This document shows positions 23,468 to 34,278 of a stretch of DNA of 64,000 nucleotides, piece after piece. A model generated the notes under the pieces. That model saw only the letters and a program-made list of their open reading frames with translations. It searched no databases and was not told where the DNA came from. The stretch is from Telopea speciosissima. Taxonomy: Eukaryota; Streptophyta; Magnoliopsida; Proteales; Proteaceae. The stretch's first letter is position 1. Each line of letters begins with the position of its first letter. Made by a program: the position numbers and the translations under genes. Location: the NCBI RefSeq assembly GCF_018873765.1, contig NC_057921.1:66329557-66393556 (forward strand), given 5' to 3'.

Positions 23468-23960
23468 ATGTCTTTGGGGACTAAAAGAAGGGGCAACGCT
23501 TCTTCGAGCGAGGGTGATGGTGCATCCTCCAACGACGGCAAATCCATCAATTCTTCCGTTCATGCGTTGTCTCCTGTGCCTAAGAATATGATCATATTCC
23601 TGCAAGGAGGCTGGAGGTGGCCGAGGCGTTGGCTCGTGTTCATGTTAAGGGCTCCAGAGATTTCTATTCTGTGTTGAAGGAGGATTTGGTGCGGATCAAG
23701 TCGCGCTATCGAATTGCTTCCTCGTTCAAGTTGTCTTTGCATAGAAAGGCTAAAACTGTTACGTCGAGGAGGCCCAGGGCCTGCATCTTTTACGAGGAGA
23801 TGTTTTTGTCTGGGGTTCGTCTTCTACTGCACTCATTGTTTGTTGATGTCCTCTGCCGTTATGGTGAATTCATGGAGGTATATTGTGGGGTTTATCGTGG
23901 CCAGTCAACGCACAAGCTTCGATCTTTTGAATTCGTGGAGGTGTATTTCTGTTTTTTTTT
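23468..23960 (+). mobile_element. Relic resembling a retrotransposon-associated plant protein
   Basis: The translation includes SLGTKRRGNASSSE near the start and later CIFYEEMFLSGVRLLLHSLF. The latter pattern resembles N-terminal regions of proteins coded by large plant LTR elements (the 'putative plant transposon' type). The piece is broken and has no LTRs. The identification is tentative. It lies between the duplicated segment and the 3' flank of UGT copy 2. Confidence 0.4.
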
Positions 23961-24014
23961 TGTTTTTTTTGATGAAAAAATATTATTTTTCTTAGGATCA
24001 TAGAAGAAGAAGAA

Positions 24015-24868
24015 AAACAAAAGTGCCCATATGATTTGAGATATGTGAGTAAATTTCATATGTGGCCTATCCAAAAAATCACAATCATCAAATTATGTAT
24101 TCGTATAGCAGAAAAACTCATTCATGTGGAAATGGACTCTACAATCTATGTATTGTAAACCTTTATCCTTTAAAAGAAAAGAATGAGAGAAAGAGAGAGA
24201 ATTTCTCTTTAGTTATGAAAAGAAAATAATTCAGCATTTTGAAACTAGGTCTAGTGCACTATTTTATTTGATGATATATTCAACCTTGTTTCTTATTTTT
24301 CTTGTATGGTTTTATTTAATTTTCTTTTATTAGTATTTTTTTTTTGTCCCCCTTTAACCTCAATCCTGAGGCTCACTTCATGGCCATTGGAGTCTTGAAA
24401 CTACAATTGTCTTGAGTTGGTTGATTCATCTAGCCCTTTCATTGTAAATCTCCGTCTCGCTGGAGTTCCAGAATTTTTTTTTGATTAAATAAATAAAATG
24501 CTAGAAACCCTAAAGACCATTCTAGGGTTTAAGTGATGAATCGATGGAGCTTCAGATTATTAAGTGATGAGATAACAGCCTACCAATGGTAGATAAAGAT
24601 ACCCATTCTAGGACCATTATTTTACAACATGACAACACAACCATAGAGAATTACAAAATAGATAAATCAAGGGGTCAAGTTTCCCTTCACTGGTCACGAA
24701 AATAGATGATGCGTCGCTATGATTGGAAATTGGGTTCGTCATTAACTCTCACCCTCTATTATTATTCAGGATTTCACGAAATACACTTCTCCAATCCATT
24801 CAGAGGGTGAGATTGGTGGATGAAGATATTCTCTCTTCACCGTAGGTGGAGAGAAACTAGATCCTAGA
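24015..24868. repeat. 3' flank of UGT copy 2 (paralogous to 11112-12060)
   Basis: Collinear with the flank of UGT copy 1, with shared words such as 'ttcatatgtggc', 'ttcagcattttgaaact' and 'gaaatacacttctccaatcc'. The last part also matches the flank of copy 4 (39360-39637). Confidence 0.8.
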
Positions 24869-26305
24869 TCAAATGTTAACGTTGGACTTCCACTTTTGTG
24901 CCAGCTCTGACAGTGATTTTGGTGTGTACCCATCCTCACTGAGAACCACCTCTGCTGTAGCCTGGAGGACTCTCATCCGCTGTCGAATTCTCTTTCCTTC
25001 ATCTCCTTCCATGAGGCTTTTCACAATGGCCGCAATCTCAGCTCGTCCCACTACTCCATTTTTCTGTGCTTTGGGGTTGAGTGCCACCTTCAAATCCTCC
25101 ACCAACAACTGTGAGTTCATCCTCTGTTCTGCAAAGAGAGGCCACGCAATGAAAGGCACACCATGTACCACGCTCTCAAGGATTGAATTCCACCCGCAAT
25201 GGGTGATGAACCCTCCGGTCGAATCATGGCTAAGCACTCGTACTTGAGGAGCCCATGAAGGCACCACTAAGCCCCTCCCTTTTGTCCTCTCCAAGAACCC
25301 CTCAGGCAAGAAAGCAAATGGGTCTTGTATGCTTCGAGGATTAAAGTAGCAGGCATTTGATTTGTTTTGAACTGGGCTCTTGATCACCCATAAAAATTGT
25401 TGCTCACTCAACTCCAATCCAAAGGCCAATTCGGTGAACTGCTCCATGGAGAGGGTCCCACCACTCCCAAAGGACACAAATAGAACCGAACCGGTTGGCT
25501 GGTCGTCCAACCAACGCAGACATTCCACATCATCCTCATCGGCCCCAGCCTTCAAACCTTTCCTGATGAGCGGTCCAATCGGGTAGACCGGTGGGATGGT
25601 TGGGTCCGACCCATTGTTCAAAGCCTTGATAGCGCGTCCTTCCACGCCCACGAAGCTATTTAGCAGAATACCCTGAGCCATCCTATAACGTTTGTAGTGG
25701 TAGAGACAGGACTTGTAGGCATCGTCGGTCCTATCTTGCAATGGAGACGTCAAATTAGCTGGAAGAATCGGGACACACCCGGGTAATTTGAGTGGTTCGG
25801 GCATGTCTCTGTACTCTCCACTGTACATCTCATCCATCTTTGGGACATGGAGCGTCAACGAAAGAAGCAGAGCATCAGCGGAGAAGAAGAGGTATGGTGG
25901 AATATTGAGTTCGTTGGCTACATCGAAAGCATCGGTGCTGAAGGAATCAACTACCATGGCAACGATGCGATGAGTTGCAGAAATGTTGTTTAAGGTTTCA
26001 CGGAGAGAATTGAGGGAACGAGAAGTTGTTTGGTTGATGATGGTTTCAAGCCTGGCATCATGGGGAAGGTCAGAGAAATCGACAGGGGTGAGATAGATGT
26101 AATTGATGGATTGAGGGAGGGCATCAAGGACATCTTGCTGAGCTTTAGCAGGGTTACCGTCGTTTGGGATGGTGAAGGTGACGGCGAAGTTTTGGAGAAT
26201 GAGTCGTTTGGCGAACTCGGCGAAAGGGATGATATGGCCAATCCCTGGACTGGGTAAAAGGATAACAAGGGGAAGAGCTTGTTGATCAGTTGGTGCTTCT
26301 TCCAT
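24869..26305 (-). CDS. UGT72B-type UDP-glucosyltransferase, array copy 2
   Basis: Intact, intronless, 478 residues, the same enzyme class as copy 1. The catalytic His in GIGHIIPFAE, the Asp in VVDSFSTD and the full PSPG box with HCGWNS are present. The frame is open 14 codons further upstream (to 26347), but that ATG lies almost at the expected transcription start given the TATA at 26381-26389. The second ATG (ACCATGGAAGAAG) matches the start of the other copies, so I chose it. It shares with copy 4 the variants 'ILQNF', 'PQSIN' and 'LSEQQF'. It has Val in 'NSFVGVEG' where copies 1, 3 and 4 have Asp. Confidence 0.95.
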   Translation of the reverse strand: MEEAPTDQQALPLVILLPSPGIGHIIPFAEFAKRLILQNFAVTFTIPNDGNPAKAQQDVLDALPQSINYIYLTPVDFSDLPHDARLETIINQTTSRSLNSLRETLNNISATHRIVAMVVDSFSTDAFDVANELNIPPYLFFSADALLLSLTLHVPKMDEMYSGEYRDMPEPLKLPGCVPILPANLTSPLQDRTDDAYKSCLYHYKRYRMAQGILLNSFVGVEGRAIKALNNGSDPTIPPVYPIGPLIRKGLKAGADEDDVECLRWLDDQPTGSVLFVSFGSGGTLSMEQFTELAFGLELSEQQFLWVIKSPVQNKSNACYFNPRSIQDPFAFLPEGFLERTKGRGLVVPSWAPQVRVLSHDSTGGFITHCGWNSILESVVHGVPFIAWPLFAEQRMNSQLLVEDLKVALNPKAQKNGVVGRAEIAAIVKSLMEGDEGKRIRQRMRVLQATAEVVLSEDGYTPKSLSELAQKWKSNVNI

Positions 26306-26380
26306 GGTGGTGGCTACTCTCTGGAAGTTGTGTTTTTGACGGAGCAAATGGTGTGAATTGGGGTTTCGAGATGGGGGCTA

Positions 26381-26389
26381 GTTATATAG
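26381..26389 (-). promoter_or_regulatory. TATA box of UGT copy 2
   Basis: CTATATAAC on the minus strand, about 80 bp upstream of the ATG. The same sequence and surroundings ('gctagttatatagagatt') occur before copy 3, and nearly so before copy 4. Confidence 0.7.
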
Positions 26390-26393
26390 AGAT

Positions 26394-26710
26394 TGTTGGG
26401 TTTTACTTTTGTTTCAATTTTTTAACTTTTAAAGTCTCTGTCGTGCTCCTACGGTATTTATTTATTTTATTTTTTAGGTAAAATCTCACAATATCTGCCG
26501 GCCGAGTCTTGAGGAAAATGATGGTTGGGCTTTACTTATCTTTCAAGTTTTAACTTTTATATCTGTGGTGGTGCTCCCACGATATCTGCCGGCCGAGTCT
26601 TGAGGGAAAGGATTGTTGGGTATATATCTGTCGTCGTGCTCCCAAGGCATTTGCAGGCCGGATCTTGAGGATATGATTGTTGGTTTACCTCTCAAGTTTT
26701 AACTATTGGG
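26394..26710. repeat. Degenerate tandem modules in UGT copy 2 promoter
   Basis: About three imperfect units of 80-130 bp carry 'ttgttgggt...tttaactttt', 'tctgtcgt.gtgctccca' and 'tctgccggccgagtcttgagg'. Related words occur upstream of copy 4 (41716) and copy 5 (45836-45900), so the module belongs to the UGT upstream region. Confidence 0.7.
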
Positions 26711-28270
26711 GGGTGTTGTTTGTAACCAAGAAAGTTACTAACAGAATTTGTTACCGGACTTATTATGTCCTCAAACAATAACATAATATGTTTTTACTTG
26801 GATAAAGGGCATATAATGTGATTTCACCCTTTTAACATTTTTTTACCGTTTTTCTTCCTGCATCGCAAACTTGAAACACCTTTCACTTTGCCATAAGGAA
26901 ACCTGAAACTGTGAAATTCTAGAAAGGTGGGAAGGAGGAGGGGGAGAGATCTACGACGATCTAAAGACGGTGAAGCAGCCCATCTGGCCAAACAGGCAGC
27001 TCGCCAGCTTTGTTAATTCTACTGTTCACCGCAGGTAATTCGGGGAATGCAAAGATCTCTTCTTCTTTCTTCTTCTTCAATTGGAGGTGACAATTGGTGA
27101 GGATGAGAAGAAATCAAAATCGATCGACTTAGTATCAATGTCCTTCATTCTCCAGGTCCTAATTGGGCAAAACCCCAATTGTCAACGGGGAACTTAAGCA
27201 AAGGCATGAAAATGTTTGTATGGTTCTACTCCTGTTAGTATAATTAATTGTCAATGGGGACACCCTGTGGATATACATAAAAGCCCCTAAATCTGATGGC
27301 TGTAACAACAGTTTGGAAGATCTGAGAAGTTCCGTAGCTCAACGGAGAGCTCAGTCACAACTAAAAAGCCCACATCAATCCATTCCAAGATCTCAAATAA
27401 TATGATATTTGCTGATAACAGAGGCAAGAATGCTCACTCTTTAATTAGATTGTAAATTCAGAGGACCTTCTGCAGAAGGAATCTGCCGAGAAGAATGCTA
27501 CTAAACCAGCAAAGATGTCATTTTGTTAGGTGATTAATTAAGAATATCTGATAGGGAGCGTAATAAACGGATTAAGAGTTCCCCAAAATATATCCTATAG
27601 AGACCAACAAAAAACAAAGTAGATATGAGCACCATGTGTCAAGTAAACATCCATCCATATGGTACCAAATACCTAACAATCATTCTGCTTATATTAACGT
27701 GTATTGAGATGGATTGGTGGAGCATCAAGGGACCAAAACATCTCCTAGAGTGGCCCACCACCATGATCACATAGAGATACATATACTACAATACCCACCA
27801 AAGGAAGAACCCTTTTTTATTACAACTTTCTGGCTCTGTTAACATGTATTGACATGGGTTCGGTTGAGCACTTGAGCCATCCAAACACGGCATGGATATA
27901 TGTGTTCTGTTACAGTGTACAGTGAGAAGGAGTGGGAGTCTTTGTTATATCGATAGAGTTAGTTTGTGATAAGTCTAGTTAAGTAAGTCATTGTTAGTTG
28001 GGATTATTTACTTTGACTGTAATTTCCAATCTATACACTCCCCCCCCCCCCCCTTCTCTTCTAGCCTAGCTTAATACTACTTCAAAGCTTTCACAACTCT
28101 TGAGGCATTTAGCAACTTGACCAAAATCCAAAAGGTCAATTAGCATTTAGCACCTTCAGAACCAATGAATGAATAAGCAGAAAACTCTCTAGGCTTCCAG
28201 ATGAAATTAGATTTAATCAAGTAGGAAAAGCAGATATGCCATGAAAGAATGAACAAATAAAAGTGAAAAT
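26711..28270. other. Intergenic region, no gene assigned
   Basis: A short GC-richer piece at about 26930-27045 could encode 'QPIWPNRQLASF' before a GTAATT donor-like site. It may be an exon relic but is not recognised. A poly(C) run lies at about 28041-28053. The rest is AT-rich without transposon ends that I could pair. Confidence 0.4.
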
Positions 28271-28279
28271 TCACTAAAG

Positions 28280-28595
28280 GCAATATACCATGATGCCATT
28301 TCTTCAAAAGCAAACAGAACACCATCAACAGGTGCACGGAAAGCAGCAGCAATTCCAGCAGCTGATCGATCCGCAGGTTACAAGATCATGCCTATCTCTA
28401 TCATTCTTGAAGAAATGTAGCCATCTCCATGTTAAACCATATTTCTTGGACACCCCCCCCCCCTGACCTAGTAATGCTGCAATACATACACCAGTATCCT
28501 GCCTTTCCCACATTTAGAGACGAAGATACTGCTGTAATGCTACCAATAATCTGTAATTTATTAGTTAAAGTTTCAGAACCCCATACAACATCTTG
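28280..28595 (-). pseudogene. CLC-g-like chloride channel pseudogene fragment
   Basis: Minus-strand translation gives, in order, LQIIGSITAVSSSLNVGKAG, then CIAALLGQGG, KKYGLTWRWLHFFKNDRDR, HDLVTCG, AAGIAAAFRAPVDGVLFAF and EEMASW. This is the central selectivity-filter region of plant CLC anion channels/antiporters and is nearest to CLC-g as I recall it. At least two frame changes break it: before CIAALLG, where the usual PMVHTGA part is disrupted, and after VTCG. A G-run (28449-28460) also lies inside. The G of RAPVGG is changed to D. The homology stops at a possible exon end (TGG/GTATAT). The rest of the gene is not in the window, so this is a transposed or relic fragment. Confidence 0.85.
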
Positions 28596-28599
28596 TGTT

Positions 28600-29254
28600 T
28601 CTTTTGGATAAAAGAGAACTGCACAGAAAATTTGACAAAGTTTGTCACCCAAAGCACTCTAGGGTAGAGAAAACTGGCAAGCATAACTGTCATTCAAATA
28701 GGATTTGATTTTCTATGAAAGGAGACACCTAGACACCAAAGTATCTTAGATGAATAAAGAACAAATATAGCGCAAAAGATTACCCCAGAACTCGATCTCT
28801 CAGAGGATGAAATCGCAAAATGCAGAGTGAGGCTGAAATTTCCAACTCTCACAGCGTCGGTTCCTCGTCTCCTTCTTCCCCTGATGATGAATAACAAGAC
28901 ATTAGCTATTCAAAGTCTTCTACTCTCCTCTCTTACACAGGAGATGAAAATGGGATTCAATATAATACCTCGTACCCATGCATTCAACTTCAAGCCCGTC
29001 GGTTCCGTCGCCATCTCCTTATCCTAATGAAGCGGTGGAGCGGTGGAGGCGTGGAGCGATGGAAGACAGATTGAGAGAGGATTAGAGCGATAGAGAAAGA
29101 TTTGAGAGAGATTGAGTGAACAATAGAGCATCCGGAGGGAGAGTGATAGGAGAGAATGGGGTATTTTGTGAGGGAATAATGGGTGTTGTTAGGGTTTGAG
29201 TTTTAGAGAAAGAAGAGCGGGAAGAGGAAAATATACCCGCCAAGTTAAAAGCTT
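28600..29254. other. Spacer next to the CLC relic
   Basis: GC-richer sequence at 28790-29100, with repeats of 'gagcggtgga' and 'gagagatt', looks like the 5' end of a gene or a low-complexity relic. No reading frame can be supported. Confidence 0.35.
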
Positions 29255-30663
29255 GGGTTTTCTTTAAATGCCCCCTGAATTTTCACTAATTTTAAATTGC
29301 ATCTTACTTTCCAAACTATGTAACACTCTAGTCCTCCTGTTAGTGTGGGACGTTACGTTTTAACATCTGGTATTTTTTGAACATGATTAGACTATTCTGC
29401 CCTTGATAAGATAAAGTGACAAAAATGCCCTTTTCTGAAAGAAAAAAAAAACAAAAAAATCTGTGACTCATCCTCCCCAATCCATTTGGGGAGATGAGTT
29501 GCAGGTATCCTTGTACTGAATTGCTGCCCGAAACCCCATTATCCACCTACAACTAAGCCAACCGAAACCCTTGAATCACCATCGCCTGCAACTCACCTTC
29601 TAGAAATTAATCCATCTGCAACACCCAGCCCTTCAACCCATTTGCAATCGTCCCTGCAAACCCCTTGGATTGAACCCATTTGCAATCGTCCCTTGAACCC
29701 ATAAGCCATTCTTTTTGTTTTCTTTTAATTTATTCTCTTCATTCCTTAAGATTGGTTAGATTTGCAGGGATTTTTTTTTTCTTTTTTGTTTCAACAGGTG
29801 AAACGAGCCTAAATGCATATGCGTAAACTCTTTGCTGAGACAAATAATTGTGCATTATTCACATAAAATGGATAATCTACAACGGTGTGCTTACACAGGT
29901 ACAAGAAAATCAGTATAAATTAGGAACAACGGTTTTACAGAGAAAAAATTTTAACAGAAGTGTAACCACCAAATATCGAACTAATTTATCAATTACTAGA
30001 GAATATATCAAAGAAGCTAGTTGAAACTTCACAGAAAAACAAGGTATCCACCTAGAGTGGAACCAAAAGAGATGAAATAAGACAAAGATTAAATAGAAGA
30101 AGAATAGATGAAAGAAGGAGATCTCAAGCCTGATCAGAAGAAGTTAGGTCCAGAAAAGAAATAGAATTACTGTTTGTCAAACCAGAATTCAAAAGCTACG
30201 CAAGCTCCTCAGCCACTCAAACACTCAATTCCATTCATTCAGAAACTGTTGATAGGGTCTCGGTTTCGGTCTCTTCCATTGAGGAGCAAGCTCCCCCAAA
30301 CCCCAGTCCAGACTCGAATTAATATCCAACCCTCAATTGTATATTTGCAAATCTAACCAGTCTTCAAACAGAAAAAAAAAAAAAAACCTGCAATTTTGCC
30401 CTTTTTCAAACATTAAAAACGATTTGGGGAAGATGAGCGGTAAGTTTATTGTTTTGTTTTTCAGGTAAGGGCATTTTTGTCATTTTACCTTATCAAGGAC
30501 AAAATGGTCTAACCATGTTAAAAAAATGCCAGACATTAGTACTTAAAATCCCAGTCTAACGGGGAGGACTAGAGTGTTACATACTTTGGAAAGCAGGGGT
30601 ACTTTCTCATTTGGAATTAGTGAAAGTTCAGGGGGACATTTGTACGTTTAGGCAATTCCACGG
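29255..30663. mobile_element. MULE-family element related to 399-1669
   Basis: The left end GGGTTTTCTTTAAATGCC and the inverted right end share 'cccctgaa.tttcactaatt', 'ctttccaaa.tatgtaacactctag' and 'tcctcc'. Inner subterminal words (near 29430 and 30470) match the element at 399-1669. The right boundary is blurred and no target duplication was recognised. No transposase is seen. Confidence 0.7.
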
Positions 30664-30689
30664 TTAGAATCCTATAGTCCCACAAATTC

Positions 30690-30965
30690 CATTTTCCATG
30701 ATAGATAGGAACAAAACGTTGCCCAAAATATATTTTCAACGATGGATACGTCGTCCAAATTCAATTTTCAACGATGAAAAGTTATAAAACATCATCCAAA
30801 TTATATTTTCGACAACGACTAATTTTTAAACGTCGCCCCAATTCTATTTTCACTGACGGTTATATATAAAACGTCACCCAAGTATATTTTTCCATAACGG
30901 AGAATTATAAACCGTTGCCCAAATTATATAGGCGACAATAATACATTAACCGTTGTCGAAAATCA
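30690..30965. repeat. Degenerate ~45-bp tandem repeats of CACTA-subterminal type
   Basis: About six diverged units alternate 'aaacgtcgccca.att..attttc' with 'aacgacgg.tat'. Such arrays of 'cgacggtt' units are common near the ends of plant CACTA/En-Spm elements. Terminal CACTA repeats were not found, so the assignment is tentative. Confidence 0.55.
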
Positions 30966-30994
30966 CATTTGCCTATGGAACTCTTTTTCACCCC

Positions 30995-31590
30995 CTCTTT
31001 ATCTGGATGCACGACACAATATTCCCCTACAAAAAACTTTCTTCCTTGTTTTATTTTTGTCACTTCTCTTATAATCGTTAAGCATGTAAACCTCTCCAGA
31101 ATTGGATCCTCTCCGACTCGGGGATGGCTGGGGATCTCCCAGTGAAGTGTCTCCATTTGCCACATGTACTAGAGAAAATCCAAGGGCTGGTCTCTCTCCT
31201 GTCCTCTCTTTCTCTCTCTCTCTTTTCAATCCCTTCTTATTTTTTAGTCATAGCGCTCTCTCTCTCTTCAATCCCTTAATGTTTAGTCAAAGGGTCCAGA
31301 TTCTTGGCCAATCCAATACCAATCCATTAGTACAACCCAAAGATATAAGGTAATTAGCTGATTTTTATTAAAAAAAACAAGGGTAAATCCATCCAACTCG
31401 ATTCAGGGCGATTTAAACCGGTATCAATATCACCTTTTTTTTCGTAACTTGAAATATATATATATATATATATATTTTTGGTAGAGTAACTTGAAATATA
31501 TAGAACCAAGGGGAAAAGGGGTTTAGTGCTCCATTAAGCTAAATGGGAGTAGAGAACCAACACAGCAAAGCTACATGATAACCCAAATTT
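30995..31590. repeat. Segment paralogous to 22742-23380
   Basis: Same order of blocks as in the left copy. It includes a (TA)n tract at 31448-31475 not seen there. Confidence 0.75.
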
Positions 31591-31791
31591 GGTTGCAACA
31601 TGTGCAACAAGGTTTGCAGAACGGTTAACATGAGAAAAAGAGGTAGAAAGAAAATTATTCCAAATGTGGGATACGTCAAAAAGGAAGAAGTGTGCCTCCG
31701 GAAGATCAAAGTTGTGATGCTTTAGAGTAAAGATGATTTTGCATTCTCGGGTGAAAAAGAATGCAAAATCAAAGTTGTTTTTATCACCCAA
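31534..31791 (-). mobile_element. LINE RNase H fragment
   Basis: The minus-strand frame contains HFFLFDVSHIWNNF and HVNRSANLVAHVATKFGLS. This pattern is typical of the C-terminal RNase H domain of plant LINEs. It is short, with no poly(A) tail or flanks assigned. It is another LINE piece than the one at 17869. Confidence 0.6.
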
Positions 31792-31819
31792 GAATACAAG
31801 ATCGATTTGAAATGCATTT

Positions 31820-32726
31820 CAAGAATACATACCAAACACTGCCTAAGTAATGAAACCCATCCTATGTTGTCGATCTAGGAAATTGAAACCCATCATATTT
31901 CATTATAGGGAGAGGGTTTCCCACGATGCTAGCATAACAATGTATCTACACACCACACCAGTGGCTGTCTTGAAAAAGATATCATACATACAGGGATCCT
32001 GACATTGTCATTTTTTTTCCTGAATCATTCTTATGAGGAGCTAAGTGAAACTAGGCATTCGTGGATCCATTCACTTTTTCATCCAAGTTGTATTTGAAAT
32101 CAAATCCCAAGCCTAGATGAACCTAGACTTTCAGGCCCAAGCCCATTTCTACATGCCCCGCCTTGAAGGTTTTTCAAGGTTGACCTCGAAATTAAACTCA
32201 AAAAGGGAATAGCAATATAGAATGGTTTGAAAAAAGACTGGTCTTTGAAGTTTGATCGGGTATGAGTGGTGATAGAAGAATGTCCGATGAAAACAACTTT
32301 AGGGGGATTTTTTTTTCATGAAGTTTTTCTAGTCCAACAGGTCTACAAAGCTTCTAAATACTAGCACGGATATCCGCCACATGGTAGATCAGATAGATCT
32401 GAAATTTTGTTGAAGAGATTCTTTATTCACTAATTATGTTCTGGAAACGTTTTCAAAACAGGTTTATCAAACACTACAAAGACTGTTTCTTAATACAGAA
32501 ACGAAAAAAAACTGTTTTTACAATTTCTCATCACAAAAACAGCGGAAAGATTATTAAACGGTGCCTTAACTCCCCAAACAGTTATTAACCACCCCCCCCC
32601 CCCCCAAAAAAAAAAAAAAAACCCCTCCCCATACAGTTGTTGTTTTTCTGATCATCGATCCCTTGTCAGAAGGGTGGATGAAGAGAATTTTTCTTCACCA
32701 AAGGTAGAGAGAGACTAGATACTAGA
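31820..32726. repeat. 3' flank of UGT copy 3
   Basis: The first part (31820-32420) is the counterpart of 2725-2956 plus 7654-7707. C-run then A-run lies at 32589-32621. The last 70 bp match the other UGT 3' flanks ('ggatgaagaga...cttcaccaa'). Confidence 0.7.
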
Positions 32727-34169
32727 TCAAATGTCAGCGTTGGACTTCCACTTTTGTGCCACCTCTAAGAGTGACTTTGGTGTGTACCCATCCTCACAGA
32801 GAACCTGCTCTACTGTAGCCTGGAGTTTTCTCACCCGCTTTTGAATTCTCTTTCCTTCATCTCCTTCCATGAGACATTTCACAGTGGCCGCAATCTCAGC
32901 TCGTCCCACTACTCCATTTTCCTCTGGTTTGGGCCGCCTGAGTGCCACCTGCAAATCCTCCACCAGCATCTGTGAGTTCATCCTCTGTTCTGCGAAGAGA
33001 GGCCACGCAATGAAAGGCACACCATGTACCACGCTCTCGAGGATCGAGTTCCACCCGCAGTGGGTGATGAATCCTCCGGTCGAACCATGGCTAAGCACTC
33101 GTACTTGAGGGGCCCATGAAGGCACCACTAAGCCCCTCCCTTTTGTCCTCTCCAAGAACCCCTCAGGCAAGAAAGCAAATGGGTCTTGTATGCTTCGGGG
33201 ATTAAAGTAGCAGGCATTTGATTTGTTTTGAACCGGGCTCTTGATGACCCATAAAAATTTGTGCTCACTCAGCTCCAATCCAAAGGCCAATTCGGTGTAC
33301 TGCTCCATGGAGAGGGTCCCACCACTCCCAAAGGACACGAATAGAACTGAACCGGTTGGCTGGTCGTCCAACCAACGCAGACATTCCACATCATCCTCAT
33401 CAGCCCCAGCCTTCGAACCCTTCCTGATGAGCGGTCCAACGGGGTAGACCGGTGGGATGGTTGGATCCGACCCATCGTTCAAAGCCTTGATAGCACATCC
33501 TTCCACGCCGTCGAAGCTATTTAGCAGAATACCCTGAGCCATCCTAAAACGTTTGTAGTGGTAGAGACACGATTTGTAGGCATCGTTGCTTCTATCCTGC
33601 AATGGAGACGTCAAATTAGCTGGAAGAATCGGGACACAACCGGGTAATTTGAGTGGTTCGGGCATGTCTCTGTACTCCCCACTGTACATCGCATCCATCT
33701 TTGGGACATGGAGTGTCAACGAAAGAAGCAGAGCATCGGCGGAGAAGAAGAGGTATGGGGGAATATTGAGTTCGTTGGCCACATCAAAAGCATCAGTGCT
33801 GAAGGAATCAACTACCATTGCAACGATGCGTTGAGTTGCAGAAATGTTCTTTAAGGTTTCACGGAGAGAATTGAGGGAACGAGAAGTTGTTTGGTTGATG
33901 ATGGTTTCAAGCCTGGCATCGTCGGGTAGGTCAGAGAAATCGACAGGGGTGAGATAGATGCAATTGATGGATTTGGGGAGGGCATCAAGGACATCTTGCT
34001 GAGCTTTGGCAGGGTTACCGTCGTTTGGTATGGTGAAGGTGACGGCGAAGTTGTGGAGGATGAGTCGTTTGGCGAGCTCTGCGAGAGGGATGATATGGCC
34101 AATCCCTGGACTGGGTAGAAGGATAACATGGGGAAGAGCTTGCTGGTCAGTAATTGGTGCTTCTCCCAT
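32727..34169 (-). CDS. UGT72B-type UDP-glucosyltransferase, array copy 3
   Basis: Intact and intronless, 480 residues. The His in GIGHIIPLAE, the Asp in VVDSFSTD, the PSPG box with HCGWNS and the terminal Gln are all kept. The frame is open 18 codons further up (to 34223), but the start at 34169 matches the other copies. It shares 'ILHNF', 'PKSIN' and 'LSEHKF' with copy 1, but 'NLTSPLQDRSND' and 'VVHGVPFIAW' with copy 4, a mosaic. One residue is inserted in 'VALRRPKPEENG'. Its promoter is the one interrupted by a MULE 4 bp beyond the TATA box. Confidence 0.95.
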   Translation of the reverse strand: MGEAPITDQQALPHVILLPSPGIGHIIPLAELAKRLILHNFAVTFTIPNDGNPAKAQQDVLDALPKSINCIYLTPVDFSDLPDDARLETIINQTTSRSLNSLRETLKNISATQRIVAMVVDSFSTDAFDVANELNIPPYLFFSADALLLSLTLHVPKMDAMYSGEYRDMPEPLKLPGCVPILPANLTSPLQDRSNDAYKSCLYHYKRFRMAQGILLNSFDGVEGCAIKALNDGSDPTIPPVYPVGPLIRKGSKAGADEDDVECLRWLDDQPTGSVLFVSFGSGGTLSMEQYTELAFGLELSEHKFLWVIKSPVQNKSNACYFNPRSIQDPFAFLPEGFLERTKGRGLVVPSWAPQVRVLSHGSTGGFITHCGWNSILESVVHGVPFIAWPLFAEQRMNSQMLVEDLQVALRRPKPEENGVVGRAEIAATVKCLMEGDEGKRIQKRVRKLQATVEQVLCEDGYTPKSLLEVAQKWKSNADI

Positions 34170-34265
34170 GGTGCTGGCTAATCTCTCTCTCTCTCTCTGC
34201 AAGTTGTGTTGTTGACGGAGCAAATGGTGTGAATTGGGGCAAAGCGAAGATGAAGAGATGGGCTA

Positions 34266-34274
34266 GTTATATAG
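34266..34274 (-). promoter_or_regulatory. TATA box of UGT copy 3, next to a transposon
   Basis: CTATATAAC on the minus strand, about 100 bp upstream of the ATG, identical to copy 2. The MULE begins at 34279, so only the core promoter of the original remains directly attached to the gene. Confidence 0.7.
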
Positions 34275-34278
34275 AGAT

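Noticed and set aside
27325-27365. tRNA-like A-box sequence ('tagctcaacgg')
   Set aside because: No B box or cloverleaf pairing follows, so it is not a tRNA gene.
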